The notes beneath the pieces were generated by a model, which searched no databases, was not told the DNA's origin, and was given only the letters and a program-made list of their open reading frames with translations. Positions 47,704 through 60,189 of a stretch of DNA of 64,000 nucleotides are shown here, in pieces. Source of the DNA: Dillenia suffruticosa (taxonomy: Eukaryota; Streptophyta; Magnoliopsida; Dilleniales; Dilleniaceae); contig JAVTVX010000026.1 of NCBI GenBank assembly GCA_033439265.1, positions 8,247,001 through 8,311,000 of the forward strand, written 5' to 3'. Numbering within the stretch: position 1 is the first letter of the stretch; each line of letters starts with the position of its first letter. Made by a program: the position numbers and the translations under genes.

Positions 47704-48902
47704 TCCTAGAACTAAGTATTGTGCCTATTTTTCTTTCCACTTAGTCGATCTGGCTCTGCACATTGTTGACTGATTGCAAACAAACTTATATTGTTTGTTG
47801 ACATATTCTTCCTGTAGGTTGATCTTAAATTTCAAATATTGACTAATTTTCTGAGAAATTATATGTTTTAATTGTCAATTGCCTTTGTTCAAATTAAGTG
47901 AACTGTTTTTCTTTGGAGAACACTATATGGAAGTTCATTTAGTCTTTTAAGCCAGCTAGTTTGGATTTGTTTTAAACTTAACAAGACTTTTTCTAATCTT
48001 AAATTTAATATCATAGTGTTGATGAATTTAATCATTCAATGGGATTTTCTTTTATCATAGTTACTCTTTAAGTTCACATATGTCTGAATTGGTTGACTTA
48101 CCTCTTCAATTTGTCTACATAATTCATCCTATGGGTCAACCTATGCTTATAGGTACGTCAATTTGGGTTGATTCAGAGCTCTTTGATAAGTCAGCTTATA
48201 TTTTAATTCCACACAATTGGTCGACATATGCATTTCTATAGGTCGACTTATGATCCAAGGTCGACATCTATCATAGGCAGATCGACTTGAAATTTCTCAA
48301 ATCCTATTCTAATACAAAGAACCAGTACTTTACTTTGATAGGTCGAATGGGTCAACCTACTTTTCTTTAGGTCGACATGTTCTATGATTTCATTAGGGGA
48401 GGTCAACCCGATCCATACATGGTTCAACCTGTCTAATTCTTATCCTTGTTTTTTGTGTTATTGGAAGCTTAGATCGACATATTTTACTCTATGGGTCGAC
48501 ATGATGCTATTTAGTCCTTAACCATAGTGAAGTAGACTGCCTGTATCGTCAGTTCCTTCCTTAGGGTTAACCTATTCAATTTCAAGCGAAATACTCTAAG
48601 TGTGTGAAGGTTCAGATCAAATAATCATTTGTTTAAGTAACACCATTATTTCTCCATGTTATGGGACTGTGAACTTGCTTTTTGATGATCTAAATCAATA
48701 AACTTTGAAATGATTAAATTTACACATTTTGTTCATATACGTTACTACCTTTTCCTACATGTGAGTCGACTACTCCTAATGTCACAATTAACAAACTCTA
48801 AATTCTTTTCTTAATCAATATAATTTTTTTTATCTTTAAATTTTTTCCTTAATCAATCTAATCATATTTTGTTTATTATCAAAATCTATTTATATATTAA
48901 CA
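47704..48902 (-). repeat. Copia-B LTR fragment (5' side)
   Basis: 48096-48902 repeats 20355-21217 of the copia-B 3' LTR closely, including GTCGAC-core motifs and the end before TTAACA/GTCAACA. 47704-48095 could not be matched by eye. This is what remains of the 5' LTR of copia-B. Confidence 0.65.
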
Positions 48903-49147
48903 GATAATATCTTTTGAAACAAAACACAAAATACATAGGAAAAGGCTCCTCCTTTTTTTTTTAACGAAAACTAATTCGATTTCTGAATCTATAGAAACAG
49001 ACGTAGATAACATGAAAAATAAATTTTTTAGTCAATTTTACCTAGAAAACCAAATTCAACCAATAAAAATCATATATATATATATATATATATATGAATA
49101 TAATTCACTCATATATATATGATTTGAATCCAAAATTGCAAGACAAA
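48903..49147. other. Copia-A remnant between copia-B and CACTA-2
   Basis: AT-rich with a (TA)n run near 49074-49096. No coding motif. Confidence 0.4.
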
Positions 49148-49875
49148 CACTACAAAAAAATCAGTTTTTAACCACAAATTTAGCGACAAAAATTTAATAA
49201 AAATTCGTTACTAAAACGTTAGAGACGAAATTAGCGACGAAAAATTTTTCGTCGCTAATAACGCATCGCAAAAATTTAGCGACGAAAAATTAGAAATTCG
49301 TCGCTAAATTTAGCGACGAATAATTTTTTGTCGCTAAATTTGTCGCAAATTTAGCGACGAATTCCAAAATTCGTCACAAAATTAATTAATTAATTAATAA
49401 ATATATATTAATATTTTATTTTATTTAATTATTTTTCAAATTTAGCAACGAATTCCGGAATTCGTCGCTAATTTTGCGACGACTTTCGGAATTCGTCGCA
49501 AAATTAATTAATTTTTTAATAAATATATATTAATATTTTATTTTATTTTATTATTTTTCAAATTTTGCGACGAATTCCGAAATTCGTCGCAAATTTAGCG
49601 ACGAATTCCAGAATTCATCGCAAAATTAATTAATTATTTAATAAATATATATTAATATTTTATTTTATTTAATTATTTTTCAAATTTAGCGACGGATATA
49701 AATTCGTCGCTAAATCCGTCGCTAAATTAGCAATGAAAAAAAAAATGCGCTCCCGCCTGAACCCCACCCGCCCGCCCGCCCGAGCCAGTATCCGCCCGCA
49801 TGTTCGCCCGAGCCGGCGCCCACAAGCCCTCCCCTCACTTAATTCTTGAAAATGTCTACATTTTGCTCCCACCAT

Positions 49876-49930
49876 GGTTCGAACCCTTGCACTTCCGTAA
49901 ACGTTTAAGACCCTGTAACCATCAAACTAA
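49876..49930 (-). ncRNA. tRNA-like module in CACTA-2
   Basis: On the minus strand TAGTTTGATGGTTA (A-box-like) precedes a perfect B box, GGTTCGAACC, by about 31 bases. It sits right after the GC-rich stretch, as in CACTA-1. Cloverleaf stems are not convincing. Confidence 0.5.
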
Positions 49931-50220
49931 ATGTTAGTATCTGTTATAAGTTTTTTTTTTTACTTATTATCTTTCTTCACAAATTTCTAATAATAATAAA
50001 ACAATATAAAATAACAATTTATTATAAAATAATAAAATATTAGTTTAAAATAAAATAATAAAAGATATAAAAAAAATAATAATACTATTTTTAAAAAAGA
50101 TAAAATAAAAATAAAATATAAGATATTAATTAAAAATAATAAATGTGATAATTATATTAAAATAAAAAATAAAAAATATATATTAATATTTTATTTTTTT
50201 TATTTTTTTTTATTTTTTTT

Positions 50221-51300
50221 CAAATTTTGCGACGAATTTGAAAATTCGTTGCAAAATTAGTGACGAATTTAGAATTCGTGGCAAAATTAGCGACGAATTT
50301 AGAATTCGTCGCAAAATTAATTAATTATTTAATAAATATATATAAATAAATTTTTTTTTTTCAAATTTTGCAACGAATTCGAAAATTCGTTGCAAAATTA
50401 GCGACGAATTTAGAATTCGTCGCAAAATTAATTAATTATTTAATTAATATATATTAATATTTTATTTTTTTTATTTTTTTTTCAAATTTTGCGACGAATT
50501 CCGAAATTTGTCGCAAAATTAGCGACAAATTTCTAAATTCATCGCAAAATTAATTAATTATTTAATAAATATATATAAGTAATTTTTTTTTTCAAATTTT
50601 GCGACGAATTAGAAAATTCGTTGCAAAATTAGCGACGAATTTAAAATTCGTCGCAAAATGAATTAATTATTTAATTAATATATATTAATATTTTATTTTT
50701 TTTTATTTTTTTTCCAAATTTTGTGACGAATTCCGAAATTTGTCGCAAAATTAGCGACGAATTTCTAAATTCGTCGCAAAATTAATTAATTATTTAATAA
50801 ATATATATAAATAATTTTTTTTTTTCAAATTTTGCGACGAATTCGAAAATTCGTTGCAAAATTAGCGACGAATTTTTAATTCGTCGCAAAATTAATTAAT
50901 TATTTAATTAATATATATTATTTTTTTTTTCAAATTTTGCGACGAATTCCGAAATTTATCGCAAAATTAGCGACGAATTTCTAAATTCGTCGCAAAATTA
51001 ATTAATTATTTAAAAAATATATATAAATAATTTTTTTTTTCAAATTTTGCGAAGAATTCGAAAATTCGTTGCAAAATTAGCGACGAATTTAGAATTCGTC
51101 ACAAAATTAATTAATTATTTAATAAATATATATTAATATTTTATTTTTTTTTCAAATTTTGTGACGAATTCCGAAATTTGTCGCAAAATTAGCGATGAAT
51201 TTCTAAATTCGTCGCAAAATTAATTAATTATTTAATAAATATATATAAATAATTTTTTTTTTTCAAATTTTGCAACGAATTCATAAATTCGTCGCAAAAT
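50221..51300. repeat. Tandem array of about 110-bp units inside CACTA-2
   Basis: Units begin CAAATTTTGCGACGAATT at 50221, 50362, 50483, 50593, 50715, 50826, 50931, 51041, 51153 and 51264, a spacing of 105-141 bp and mostly 110-122. Related units start at 49437, 49558 and 49680. Each unit pairs GCGACGAATT with AATTCGTCGC, then has AATTAATTAATTATTTAAT and a T-run. Confidence 0.85.
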
Positions 51301-51538
51301 TAGTGACGAATTTCCGGTCGTCGCTAAATTAGCTACAACTTTTTTTTCATTGGAAATTTCGTTGCAAATAGCGACAAAAAAAGTTTTCGTCGCAAAATTC
51401 GTCGCAAAATTGAAACGAAAAAATTTGTCGCTAAAGTTCATCTCAAAAAACGTGTTTTTTTGTAGTGAAACAATTATAATTGTTATTCAGCTGAAAATTT
51501 TGAGAAATCATTTCTCAATTATTCAATATGAGATCAAT

Positions 51539-51809
51539 TATTAGAAAATAACATTTTGATGAAAATTATCATCTATATATCCAATTTTTCATGTTAAACT
51601 ATCCATAAATTATTACATGAATAAGCAAAAGTGTATCTGAATTCATAACAACTGTTTACTTTTTGATACAATACAGTTGGACTTCCGATATCTCATCCGA
51701 TTTGAGAATCATAACTGCTATAGGAATTACCCTTTACATCTCTAAATATTAAAAGCACACACATTAAAGCCCACACATATAAAGTCAACGTTGAATTAAT
51801 GATCCAACA
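51539..51809 (-). repeat. 5' LTR of copia-A (diverged)
   Basis: 271 bp from TATTAGAAAATAAC to GATCCAACA; shares the opening and closing blocks with 9519-10005. The left edge TG has become TA. TAAG follows at 51810-51813, matching 9515-9518. Confidence 0.6.
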
Positions 51810-54555
51810 TAAGATTTAATTTTTAATAATTTATTAAAAATCAAAGAATAATAACTAAAAGTTTCATTTTCAAAGCTAAATAATGACCCCCATTAAACCT
51901 GTGCAAGTGGGAAAATTTATTTTTGCTAATTGGGATTAAAATTAGATCATCCAACGAAGATTTCCTTTTCACCCAGTTGCCCCAACAATCCAAGATTTCC
52001 CCAGAATATAAAAATGAAGCAGTTCTGTGACAAAGATAGCTGGGTCAATGGGGATAAACAAGAAGATACAAAATAAATTTGCATTAAAATAAAATATATA
52101 GTTAGAATAAAAATACATAGTTAAAATTAAAAGTTTTTCTGACATTTTCTTCCAATATATATCTGATCGACTCATGTTCCTAAATTAAGGTTTGTATTAT
52201 ATTTATATATTAAAAATAAAACTCACCTTCCAAAACTTTAAGGTCTATGGTCCCCCACTGTAAAAAACGAGATAAATGATCTTCCAAGATAACCACTAGA
52301 AAAATACCTCTGCCCACTAATTTAATCAAAATTATACATTAGTTGGCTAATGAGGTCATTTTTGTTAGATTAAGTATGTTCGTGTTTACTCCTTCTGTCT
52401 CCTCTCATTAAGCAAAGATTTAATTAGAACTCGCAAATCCGTCATTAGTTTCATTTTTAAAGCATAGACATGTATTCATATCAATCCAGCCTATGTTGTT
52501 TTCATTACATCACTATGCGGAAAATGAGATATTCTAGTCTTTTGAAATAGTGAGCTCGAATGTCTAGTCCACTGAAAAATAGTTAATGATTAGGTTAAGC
52601 TTATCCTAATTCCTTGTATACTAATAGGATGCATGGTTTAAGCCACTAATCATCCTTGATTATCAAATGACAAATTATTTGTGTAGATATTCTCGTAATA
52701 ATTTCAATTTCGTTTAGAAAAACTCAACCTAGTTTAACTTGGTTTATTTTATTTTATTTTAAATACGATATTTTCAACTATAAATGTAGAATTTTATAAA
52801 TAAAAAATAAATTTAAAATATTATTATTTTATTTTTTATTGAAAATTTATAAATAATTTGGGATAAACAATTTTTAATTTTCACTGTGGGGACTCCTATG
52901 ATAAGACTATAAGTAATTATTGAACAAGATTTTTATTTATTTATTTATTTATTTATTTATTTTACTTACCCATAACCAAGTTGACAACCATACATTAAAT
53001 TATGTAGCCGTCGAGTCAATACTTTCAATTTGCATCCTTAAAAAGATGATGAATGCTAAGTTCAACCATTTGGCCTTACAACCTATAATTTCGAAGTGGC
53101 TATGTTTTAAAATAGGCATACTTTCTTTTTCTTTTTTTTTTTTTTTAATTTAGGATCTTGAATTTAGTGAATGTATGTTGAAGAGACTACTCTGTCAATT
53201 TTGTCATAATTAAAAAAAAAAAAATGGGATCAATATTAATCTCTTCTTGACCTTCTTACCAATCCATTTTGTGTTATTTGACAGAAAGAATTAATTAGCA
53301 CATAAGACATTATAGAATGATGTAACATTGTTTGGGATGTATTGACAGGCCAACCACCATACAAGAGGCTGTATCTGTATATACATAGAATAGGAATAAT
53401 GTTTCAAATCAAGTAAACAAAACCCATTGGTTCTGCTAATTTTGCGCCCTCCTTTTTGTCTCGTTGTTATTGTACAAGAAGTCATAGAAATTATGAGCAA
53501 CTTGAATTCATAAATATGGATTACTCTCAACCACATTAAATAATAAAAACACTTGAGTTATTAATAAAATATTCTAAAATTTATTTATTTATTTATTTAT
53601 TTATAGTGGAAAGTCATCCCATTATACGACAAGTCATATTTAAAAAAGAAATAACAAATCAAATAGAAAAAAATTGTTTCATGCAAAGTTACTTGTTCTA
53701 GCCGCCCGAACTTGCTAAACATAGGCTTCTTATTTTGCCTCAGAGCCAACAGTCAAATAACCTTTTTTTTTTTTTTAATTAAGTCCCCGTAAATAATTTC
53801 CCTCTTGCAACAAATTCTTTACATATAGAACCCTTTTTGGGATTCTTTTTTTTGGTTATATTATTGAATTTAAATTTAGCTTAAAAGGGTTATGATGGGT
53901 GTTTGGTTTCCAAGAAATTGGTTTAGACACTAAGAAGGACTCAGAGATTGATCTCTTTGAAAATCTTACTTGGTTCATCAAGGTCTTTGGATCCAAATGT
54001 ATCAAGGATTTTTTATGTCTTGGCTTTGAACCCTTATTTCTCTTTTCTTAAAATATTGTCCTTTGTAATCTCAAAAAATAAAGGAAAAAGGAAATCTCAA
54101 ATGGTCTCTTTAGCTGGTTTGTGGTGCTTTTGTTTTTCTTTAGCTGGTTTCTTTGAATATCTTTGAGCATTCCTTAGATGTCGTCAATAAAAGTTTTTTT
54201 ATTTTGCATTAAAATAAAAATGTTAGACAAAAGTAATCCAAATTGATAGTATTTAGACTCCATGTGCAACTACACTGAATTTTAATGTCATTATTTGTCC
54301 AATCGTTGATAAACTTTGTAACTAATGGGATAAATAATCCAACTTATCATGCGTCAAATACAAAAATATTTTTTCATATGTCCCGTGATCCCAAGTATGA
54401 ACTCCAAATAAGTTTAATTAACCAAAATTAGTTTTGAGTAATCTATCTTGTTACCTAAGGTGTTGATTGATCAATAATTTAGAGTTTAGGTGAGCAAGGC
54501 CATTGAAGATTGTATTGGCAGTACTCCATTTTGGCAAGCGAATAAAATGGGGGGG

Positions 54556-54587
<32 letters not shown>

Positions 54588-55659
54588 TTCTTGGGGCTCC
54601 TAATCAGAGTGGATTTAGAGGCAGAACCAAAGGAGAAAGAGAGAGAGAATTAAACGTGGTGTTTGTAAGAGAAAGAGAGAGAGAGAGGGGGGGAGAGAAG
54701 GGCAAGAGTGAGATGGGATACGCAGATTTTTGGGGAAATGCAGAGGGGAAGAAAAGCTTCTGAAAAGAGAGAAGAAAAAAAAAATACATTATTCAAAAGA
54801 ATACATTGGTATCATATACGTAATTTTTATAATAATGCGTATAGCCTCGTTTTTCAAATTAATGTTTAATATCAACACGCTGCTATATAAGTTAACCAAT
54901 TTTTCTCTTTTTAACCTCACACCATCTTTCAATTTCTCTAAGGTGGTTCCCTTTAATCATCAAACTTGTTGGTTTTCTTTTATATTTGTTGTGCCATGGT
55001 GATATGAACAGTCGTCAATAAAAACTTTAAAATTCTTTTAAATATTTTCTTTTTTTTATCAACCAAAGACTTTTTTTAAAAGGGGTGCTAAGACTTTTAT
55101 CAATCATGCAAAGAGTAAGCAAATCTTGAGAATCTTTCTTTAATTTAAGGAAAAGATTGACTTTTACAAGCCCATCTATTTTTAAAATTTTTATCATTTC
55201 TCCATAATTATATACACTAAATCACTACAAAAATTTCTTTAAGTATCGTTAATGCAATATTTCTAATAAAAAGTAATTTTAAGAGTTAGAAATAACATAC
55301 GTATACTATACCAAATTTTTCTTTTTTGTTTTAAAAGCTTGAATGCTTTTTGACCTAAAAAATTTCATTTCTCTTTATCCAAAGTTGGGTTATTTGTTGT
55401 TGGATGCGGATCTCCACGGATAAAGTGCTCTGCTGACTTGAAGGAGGAATGGGCACTGATGAGCCTCCTAGGCCTTCGGGGATGAAATGGTCCGCAAATA
55501 TCACCAGAGGTAACCCGATGGAAAAAACTCTGATACTCAAGTCAGGAATAGAAATAGTAAAGAAATAGAACAAACTGAGAGGAGTTTTAGATTAGTGCTA
55601 TATAACCTCTATATAATGTGTGCATATAGAGTTGTTGAATAGTTTGTGGACGTTATTCA

Positions 55660-55731
55660 AATGGTCTCCCACTAAATAACGTCTCCAATCTTAATTTGCT
55701 AGGTGGATACGTTATTATGCGGGAGACCATT
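55660..55731. repeat. Imperfect inverted repeat
   Basis: AATGGTCTCCC (55660-55670) pairs with GGGAGACCATT (55721-55731), and inside it AATAACGT (55675-55682) pairs with ACGTTATT (55709-55716). Confidence 0.7.
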
Positions 55732-56270
55732 CGAAAGCAGCTAAGAGGTTTAACTAAGTATTGGTCAAAAGACTTAATCAAAAGCGTTCAATCAATAGAG
55801 TGCTCGATGGAGCAAGAGTTTATCAAAAGGCCTCTTGATGGTCTGTGGACCTTTGTGATCGTGGTCTAATAGGTCTGATAGTCTCTGAATTTTATGATTA
55901 TGGATTGTTAAGTCGTATACCATCGTCTCGGAATATGAAATTTATGTACAAATACTATTCTGAAATCCTGCGGATGATACAGTAATGGCTGTTTTGGAAT
56001 GCTTTGAAAAATACACAAGTTCTTGGGAATATAGATATCGTAGATTATTAAATTAAGTACCAATCACTGTCTCAGGAAACAACATCCGACTGAGACCAAA
56101 AAATCTAGAATAAATAACAATTAATGAGACGATAACAACTAGAAGAGATTGGACGAATTAAATAGTCTTTAGATGAGTCGTCATGACTCTTGATTTTCCT
56201 TATGCCCTTAGCAATTAACCAAAAACTAAGAACAACCTTTTTTTGAATATGAGAGAGAGAGAGAGAGAGG

Positions 56271-56870
56271 GGTCGATGAAGTGCGATGTCACCATCCAAA
56301 AATAAAATCTGGAAATGGTGATTTCGCTTCTGTGGCTGATATTCATAGCCATGGAATCTACTCCCACTTGCAAGAAGTTGAAATATTATATGTTACAACT
56401 CGTACTAATTAATCCAATCTCACTGATCTAACAATTAGGTTCGGTACTGTTCCTAGGTAAGAGGTTTCCAGAGAAAAATTAAATTTTGAGTGATCAGATA
56501 CTCTATCTCTTAATCAGAAATCTCGAGTTCAAACGTTGAAATGACGAAAAAAGATTTAAAAAAAACAATCCCTAAAATGAATGTCATAATGTTCGAATTG
56601 AATTAATCGGATAAAATTTAGATATCCACGATGAAAATTAAAAAAATAATAAAAAAAAACAGAGAGAGGGAGGTCGATGAAGTGCCAGGTCACCACCCAA
56701 AAATAAAATCTGGAACCGGTGATTTCGCTTCTGTGGCTGATATTTATAGCCATGGAATCTACTCCCACATGCAAGAAGTTGAAAATATTATATGTTACAA
56801 CTTGTACTAATTAATCCAATCTCACTGATCTAACGATTAGGTGCGGTACTTTTCCTAGGTAAGAAGTTCC
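56271..56870. repeat. Direct duplication of about 199 bp, 401 bp apart
   Basis: 56271-56469 and 56672-56870 share GGTCGATGAAGTGC, AAAAATAAAATCTGGAA, GGTGATTTCGCTTCTGTGGC and CCTAGGTAAGA with roughly 15 differences. Each copy follows a GA tract. Confidence 0.85.
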
Positions 56871-56906
56871 CTATTCAATCATATCCATTACACACCAATT
56901 CCTTAA

Positions 56907-56950
<44 letters not shown>

Positions 56951-57832
56951 AAGTGGAGAACACCCTAGAATAAGATGATGATTTTACGTTCACATCGATA
57001 AAATTAATATTTGGTTAGATCCCTCAATATCTCTTTTTCTCGATAAATCTTTTATAGTTCTCTTTCAATACCCCTCCTTTGCATTTCTTTTAATACAATT
57101 TATGAAACTAGCATTCTCAATTTATGTGGGATTTATAACCTTATGGGACTTTAGTGTTCCCTTTTCACAGTGCCCATATGGAATTTTACCATCCTCACTC
57201 CCTTCCCGCAGATGCCTAACAAAATAGGTATCTAGGAGAGAATAAAATATTGACTTAGGATAAATAGGTTTCATTTTTTATTCTTTTACCATATTAAAAA
57301 AAAATTTAATTCAAATAAAAAAGTTGTATTAAAGTGAAAAAAAAGGTAGATGTATTTGAAACTGTAGTTGAAGTGTAAAAATCTTAAATGAGGAACTTTC
57401 ATGCTGATTTGGTTTTAAAAAATTATTAGTTTCGAAACACCAAGTAAAATTATTCAAAATTCAAAAATACATTAAAAAGAATTTTGTTAGATGGGGATTG
57501 CACTTCTCCTACGGTGACAAATAGTTTGGAATCATATGCTTGATTAATATCAACATTAGTTGTTCTAAAAGAAGAGAATGGTGAACTTTTAGTTTGACTT
57601 GATCATGGGTCTTGCTGTGCTACTTGCTGAGTCCGCCTTTTTAGCAGATTTGACTTTTCGTTAGTTTTTGAAGAATTTATAAGCCTGCATGCTATTCTGC
57701 CCACACCAAGTTTGGACAACAAGAGTTTTTGTTAAGCAACCCGATCTGGAAGCAGTCCACTCAGTACTCAACCTCTACTTTTTGTCTCATAAATTATGTA
57801 AAGAATTAAAATAAAAAAAAAAAAGATGTAAT

Positions 57833-57915
57833 TAAACCTTTATCCCTTCATTGTTACAGATAAAACCTTTATCTCTTCATTGTTACAGATAAAATCTTTA
57901 TCTCTTCATTGTCAA
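57833..57915. repeat. Tandem repeat, 29-bp unit, nearly three copies
   Basis: The unit is AAAACCTTTATCTCTTCATT plus GTTACAGAT; copies start at about 57834, 57862 and 57891. Confidence 0.8.
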
Positions 57916-59905
57916 GGGTTTTCTTTTGTATCAATGGCTGAAAGTTTTGGAATACTTCCTAAAAGATATTCTATAAATTTAGGAGTTATTTGGCAATCAT
58001 CTTATTTTGAAGGGGAAAAAAGGAAGATTTCCTTGATGCGTTGATCACTATACGACGGTGTAGAAAACTACCCAATGGTGCAACTTGGAAGAAAACCAAT
58101 GATGCGTGGTGTAACATGGTCCATCCCAAATCGTTTGGCCAATGAATAAATAAATAAGTAAATTCCCTAAGTATGTAGACCCCCAAGATGAAAAAAAAAT
58201 GACAAAGAAGAAGAAGATGAAAGAAAAGCAGGAAAAAGACTTAGCAATCGAAATATCTTCTGCAACTCGTCTAACAAGTTGTGAACACCTAAAACTAGGG
58301 CATGAAAAAATAATTGTACACATGCTATATATCATTTAATCGTCAACCCGCACCAATCAATCCTTTTTTCCTTCTTTCGAGAAGAGATATACTTCAAGTT
58401 GCTACTTCCTCTTTCTTTCATTATTCCATGATGTCCTCTTCTGGTGACCTACAGCCCAGAGCCCCAGTTATGGGAAGATTTCCACAACACATTCTCTCAT
58501 TCACACACCCACACTGTCTCTCCCTCTCTCTCTCTCTCTCGAAACATCTCAATTATGGATCCTACATAAGGCCACATCAGAGTCCACTACCTCAACCTCC
58601 AACCTTAGCCTCTCTCTCTCTCTCTCTCTCTCAGTTGACTATTTTCTTTTTCCCTTGCTAGTCGCAGGAGATGATGGGCTTGATTGAAGTACTCAGTAGT
58701 TTTGAGGCAAAATATCAACCAAGTTTATTTAATAACATCTTTGTCCTGTCTGGCTATTCATCGGCAATTAATATATTGCCACGTAAGAAAAAATTGTGAA
58801 CCCTTTGTTATGGGTCAACCGATTATCATGGCCCTCAAAATTTTAAAATATAATATTTAAGAGATCTTAAATATTTTCTTGAACAAGATGCCCAAAACTC
58901 CTAATTGAATAATTATTTTAAAACCTTTGAAATGCCATAACTATCAGTATACATTGATACCCTCAATCGGACCCGTTTTATGTCTTGGCTTTTGTGGCGG
59001 GGCCAATTTCGCGGCCGCTTGCAAAACCTCTCCCCTACATTTTCTCTTCCGCCGAATCAAATAGTAATCAAACGTTTCCATTTTGTCCAGAGACCAAAGT
59101 CAATTGGGAGCAAAATTAGGTCTAATTCTTAAATTGGGCATTATATTCAAACTGACTTTATATAGGATATTAAGCCAAAATATTTTTATAAATATATATA
59201 TTAGAAAATGTTTAAACTTTTCTAATTTTTTCTAATTATCAAATATTGTTTGTTAACGAACGGACATTTTCTTCTTCATTTTATTCTCCTTATAACCAAT
59301 GCTTTTAAAATCAAACCAATAAATAAGTCGGCTAACGTACCAGTTCATTGGATCATTAGTCAGACCAATCAGATCGTTTTATGAACCGAATGACATTATC
59401 ATGATATTATATATATAATTTATATATTATATATTTTAAAATAAAATAAAATCTATATATCTTTATAAAAAAATGAATTTGTTCTATCAATAAGACAATA
59501 ATTAAGTCTATTTTCCTACCGATTTAAATGGTTTGCCGGTTTCACTAATTTCGACCTATTTTAAATGGTTTTAATCAAATTTGATTTTATTTAATTTAAC
59601 AATAAATATCAAATCAAATTATAAAAATGATTTCCGATCAAACCAACTAGCGTGATTCGGTTTTAAAAACATTACTTACAACAATGGCAAAAACTTTTGC
59701 CTCCTAAAAGATCTAATCTTCCACACCATCAACTATATACCAATAGCATAACAACCAAAGCAGGGAATATGTAAATATTTATGTCAACCTCATAATATAC
59801 ATGACTTAATGAATCACATTCATTTTTTATGCGATTTTCACCTTATCACATATAATGTAGTTAACTAAAATTAAACCCACTCTCTATTTGTGGCCACATC
59901 ATTAT

Positions 59906-59957
59906 CCACGTCACTTTTAGGCCTCTTATTGTGCAACTTGTTAAGAAATTTATAATT
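59906..59957 (+). promoter_or_regulatory. Possible core promoter of the 5-phosphatase gene
   Basis: An ACGT-core box (CCACGTCA, 59906-59913) and a TATA-like TTTATAATT (59949-59957) lie about 100 bp before the first ATG of the transcript region. Inferred from position only. Confidence 0.3.
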
Positions 59958-60051
59958 CCAAAAGTACCCCGCCCATCTCATTTCTATCTGTGGTGCCGCT
60001 CTCTATCCAAAACTTCAAGAATGCCCGCTTCAGTACTCCTCAACCATAACC

Positions 60052-60078
60052 ATGGCTGGAAACTGGGGAGAAGTAAAT

Positions 60079-60155
<77 letters not shown>

Positions 60156-60165
60156 GTTCTTCTAA
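60052..60165 (+). other. Upstream ORF or alternative first exon of the 5-phosphatase gene
   Basis: An ATG in good context (AACCATGGCT) starts MAGNWGEVNN followed by about 22 alternating Ser and Leu codons from a CT repeat, and stops at 60163-60165. It is in frame with the main ATG. GT at 60073 and AG at 60185-60186 could also be spliced, which would fuse MAGNWGEI to the main start. Confidence 0.45.
60081..60149 (+). repeat. CT microsatellite upstream of the 5-phosphatase start
   Basis: About 34 uninterrupted CT units, 40 bases before the start codon; either 5' UTR or a 5' intron. Confidence 0.95.
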
Positions 60166-60189
60166 CACTTTGCCTTGTGTTTGAAGATC

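Larger units (their letters stand above)
18035..48902 (-). mobile_element. Copia-B: SIRE/Maximus-like copia element, heavily interrupted
   Basis: On the minus strand the parts are: an LTR fragment (48902 to about 48096), pol C-terminus (33600-33414), a GTCGAC-rich spacer, an extra ORF (32829 to 22760, split by the CRM-like element), a PPT (21239-21218) and a full 3' LTR (21217-18035). The 5' LTR end, PBS, gag and most of pol are missing. No matching target-site duplication was found (ACACG before 18035, GATAA after 48902), so the right edge is tentative. Confidence 0.6.
49145..51470. mobile_element. CACTA-2: non-autonomous CACTA DNA transposon
   Basis: CACTACAAAAAAATC at 49148 and TTTTTTTGTAGTG ending at 51467 are terminal inverted repeats, flanked by AAA on both sides (49145-49147, 51468-51470). 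Length is 2320 bp. It is packed with GCGACGAATT/AATTCGTCGC sub-terminal repeats. There is no transposase. It contains a GC-rich stretch (about 49746-49835), a tRNA-like module (49876-49930) and an array of about 110-bp units (50221 to about 51300). Confidence 0.9.
9519..51809 (-). mobile_element. Copia-A: outermost Ty1/copia element of a nested cluster
   Basis: Related LTRs lie at 9519-10005 and 51539-51809, both with the block TCATGTTAAACTAT and both ending in a CAACA-type edge. The four bases before the left LTR and after the right LTR are TAAG. On the minus strand, the pieces between them give zinc knuckle, protease, integrase, RT and RNase H (17290 down to 10440), ending at a polypurine tract beside the left LTR. 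About 36 kb of the span is later insertions. The two LTRs are strongly diverged and of unequal length, so an old insertion is likely; two separate related elements are the alternative. Confidence 0.6.
51814..60051. other. Gene-poor region upstream of the 5-phosphatase gene
   Basis: AT-rich, no convincing coding sequence. It contains microsatellites: (TTTA)n near 52932-52960 and 53580-53603, (GA)n at 54549-54586 and 56251-56269, (CT)n at 56911-56947, 58516-58540 and 58611-58633. It also holds an inverted repeat (55660-55731), a 200-bp duplication (56271-56870) and a 29-bp tandem repeat (57833-57915). 55360-55700 reads like a retrotransposon LTR remnant but was not classified. Open frames such as 54503-54763 or 58314-58661 are low-complexity. 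Confidence 0.5.

Noticed and set aside
18030..48907. Target-site duplication for copia-B
   Set aside because: ACACG and GATAA do not match, and the 5' LTR is incomplete, so the right boundary is uncertain.
49148..51467. CRISPR-like array
   Set aside because: Repeats are palindromic and variable, spacers are also repeated, and terminal CACTAC repeats show a CACTA transposon in a plant genome.
54503..54763. 86-codon plus-strand open frame as a gene
   Set aside because: Mostly Arg-Glu runs from a GA microsatellite.
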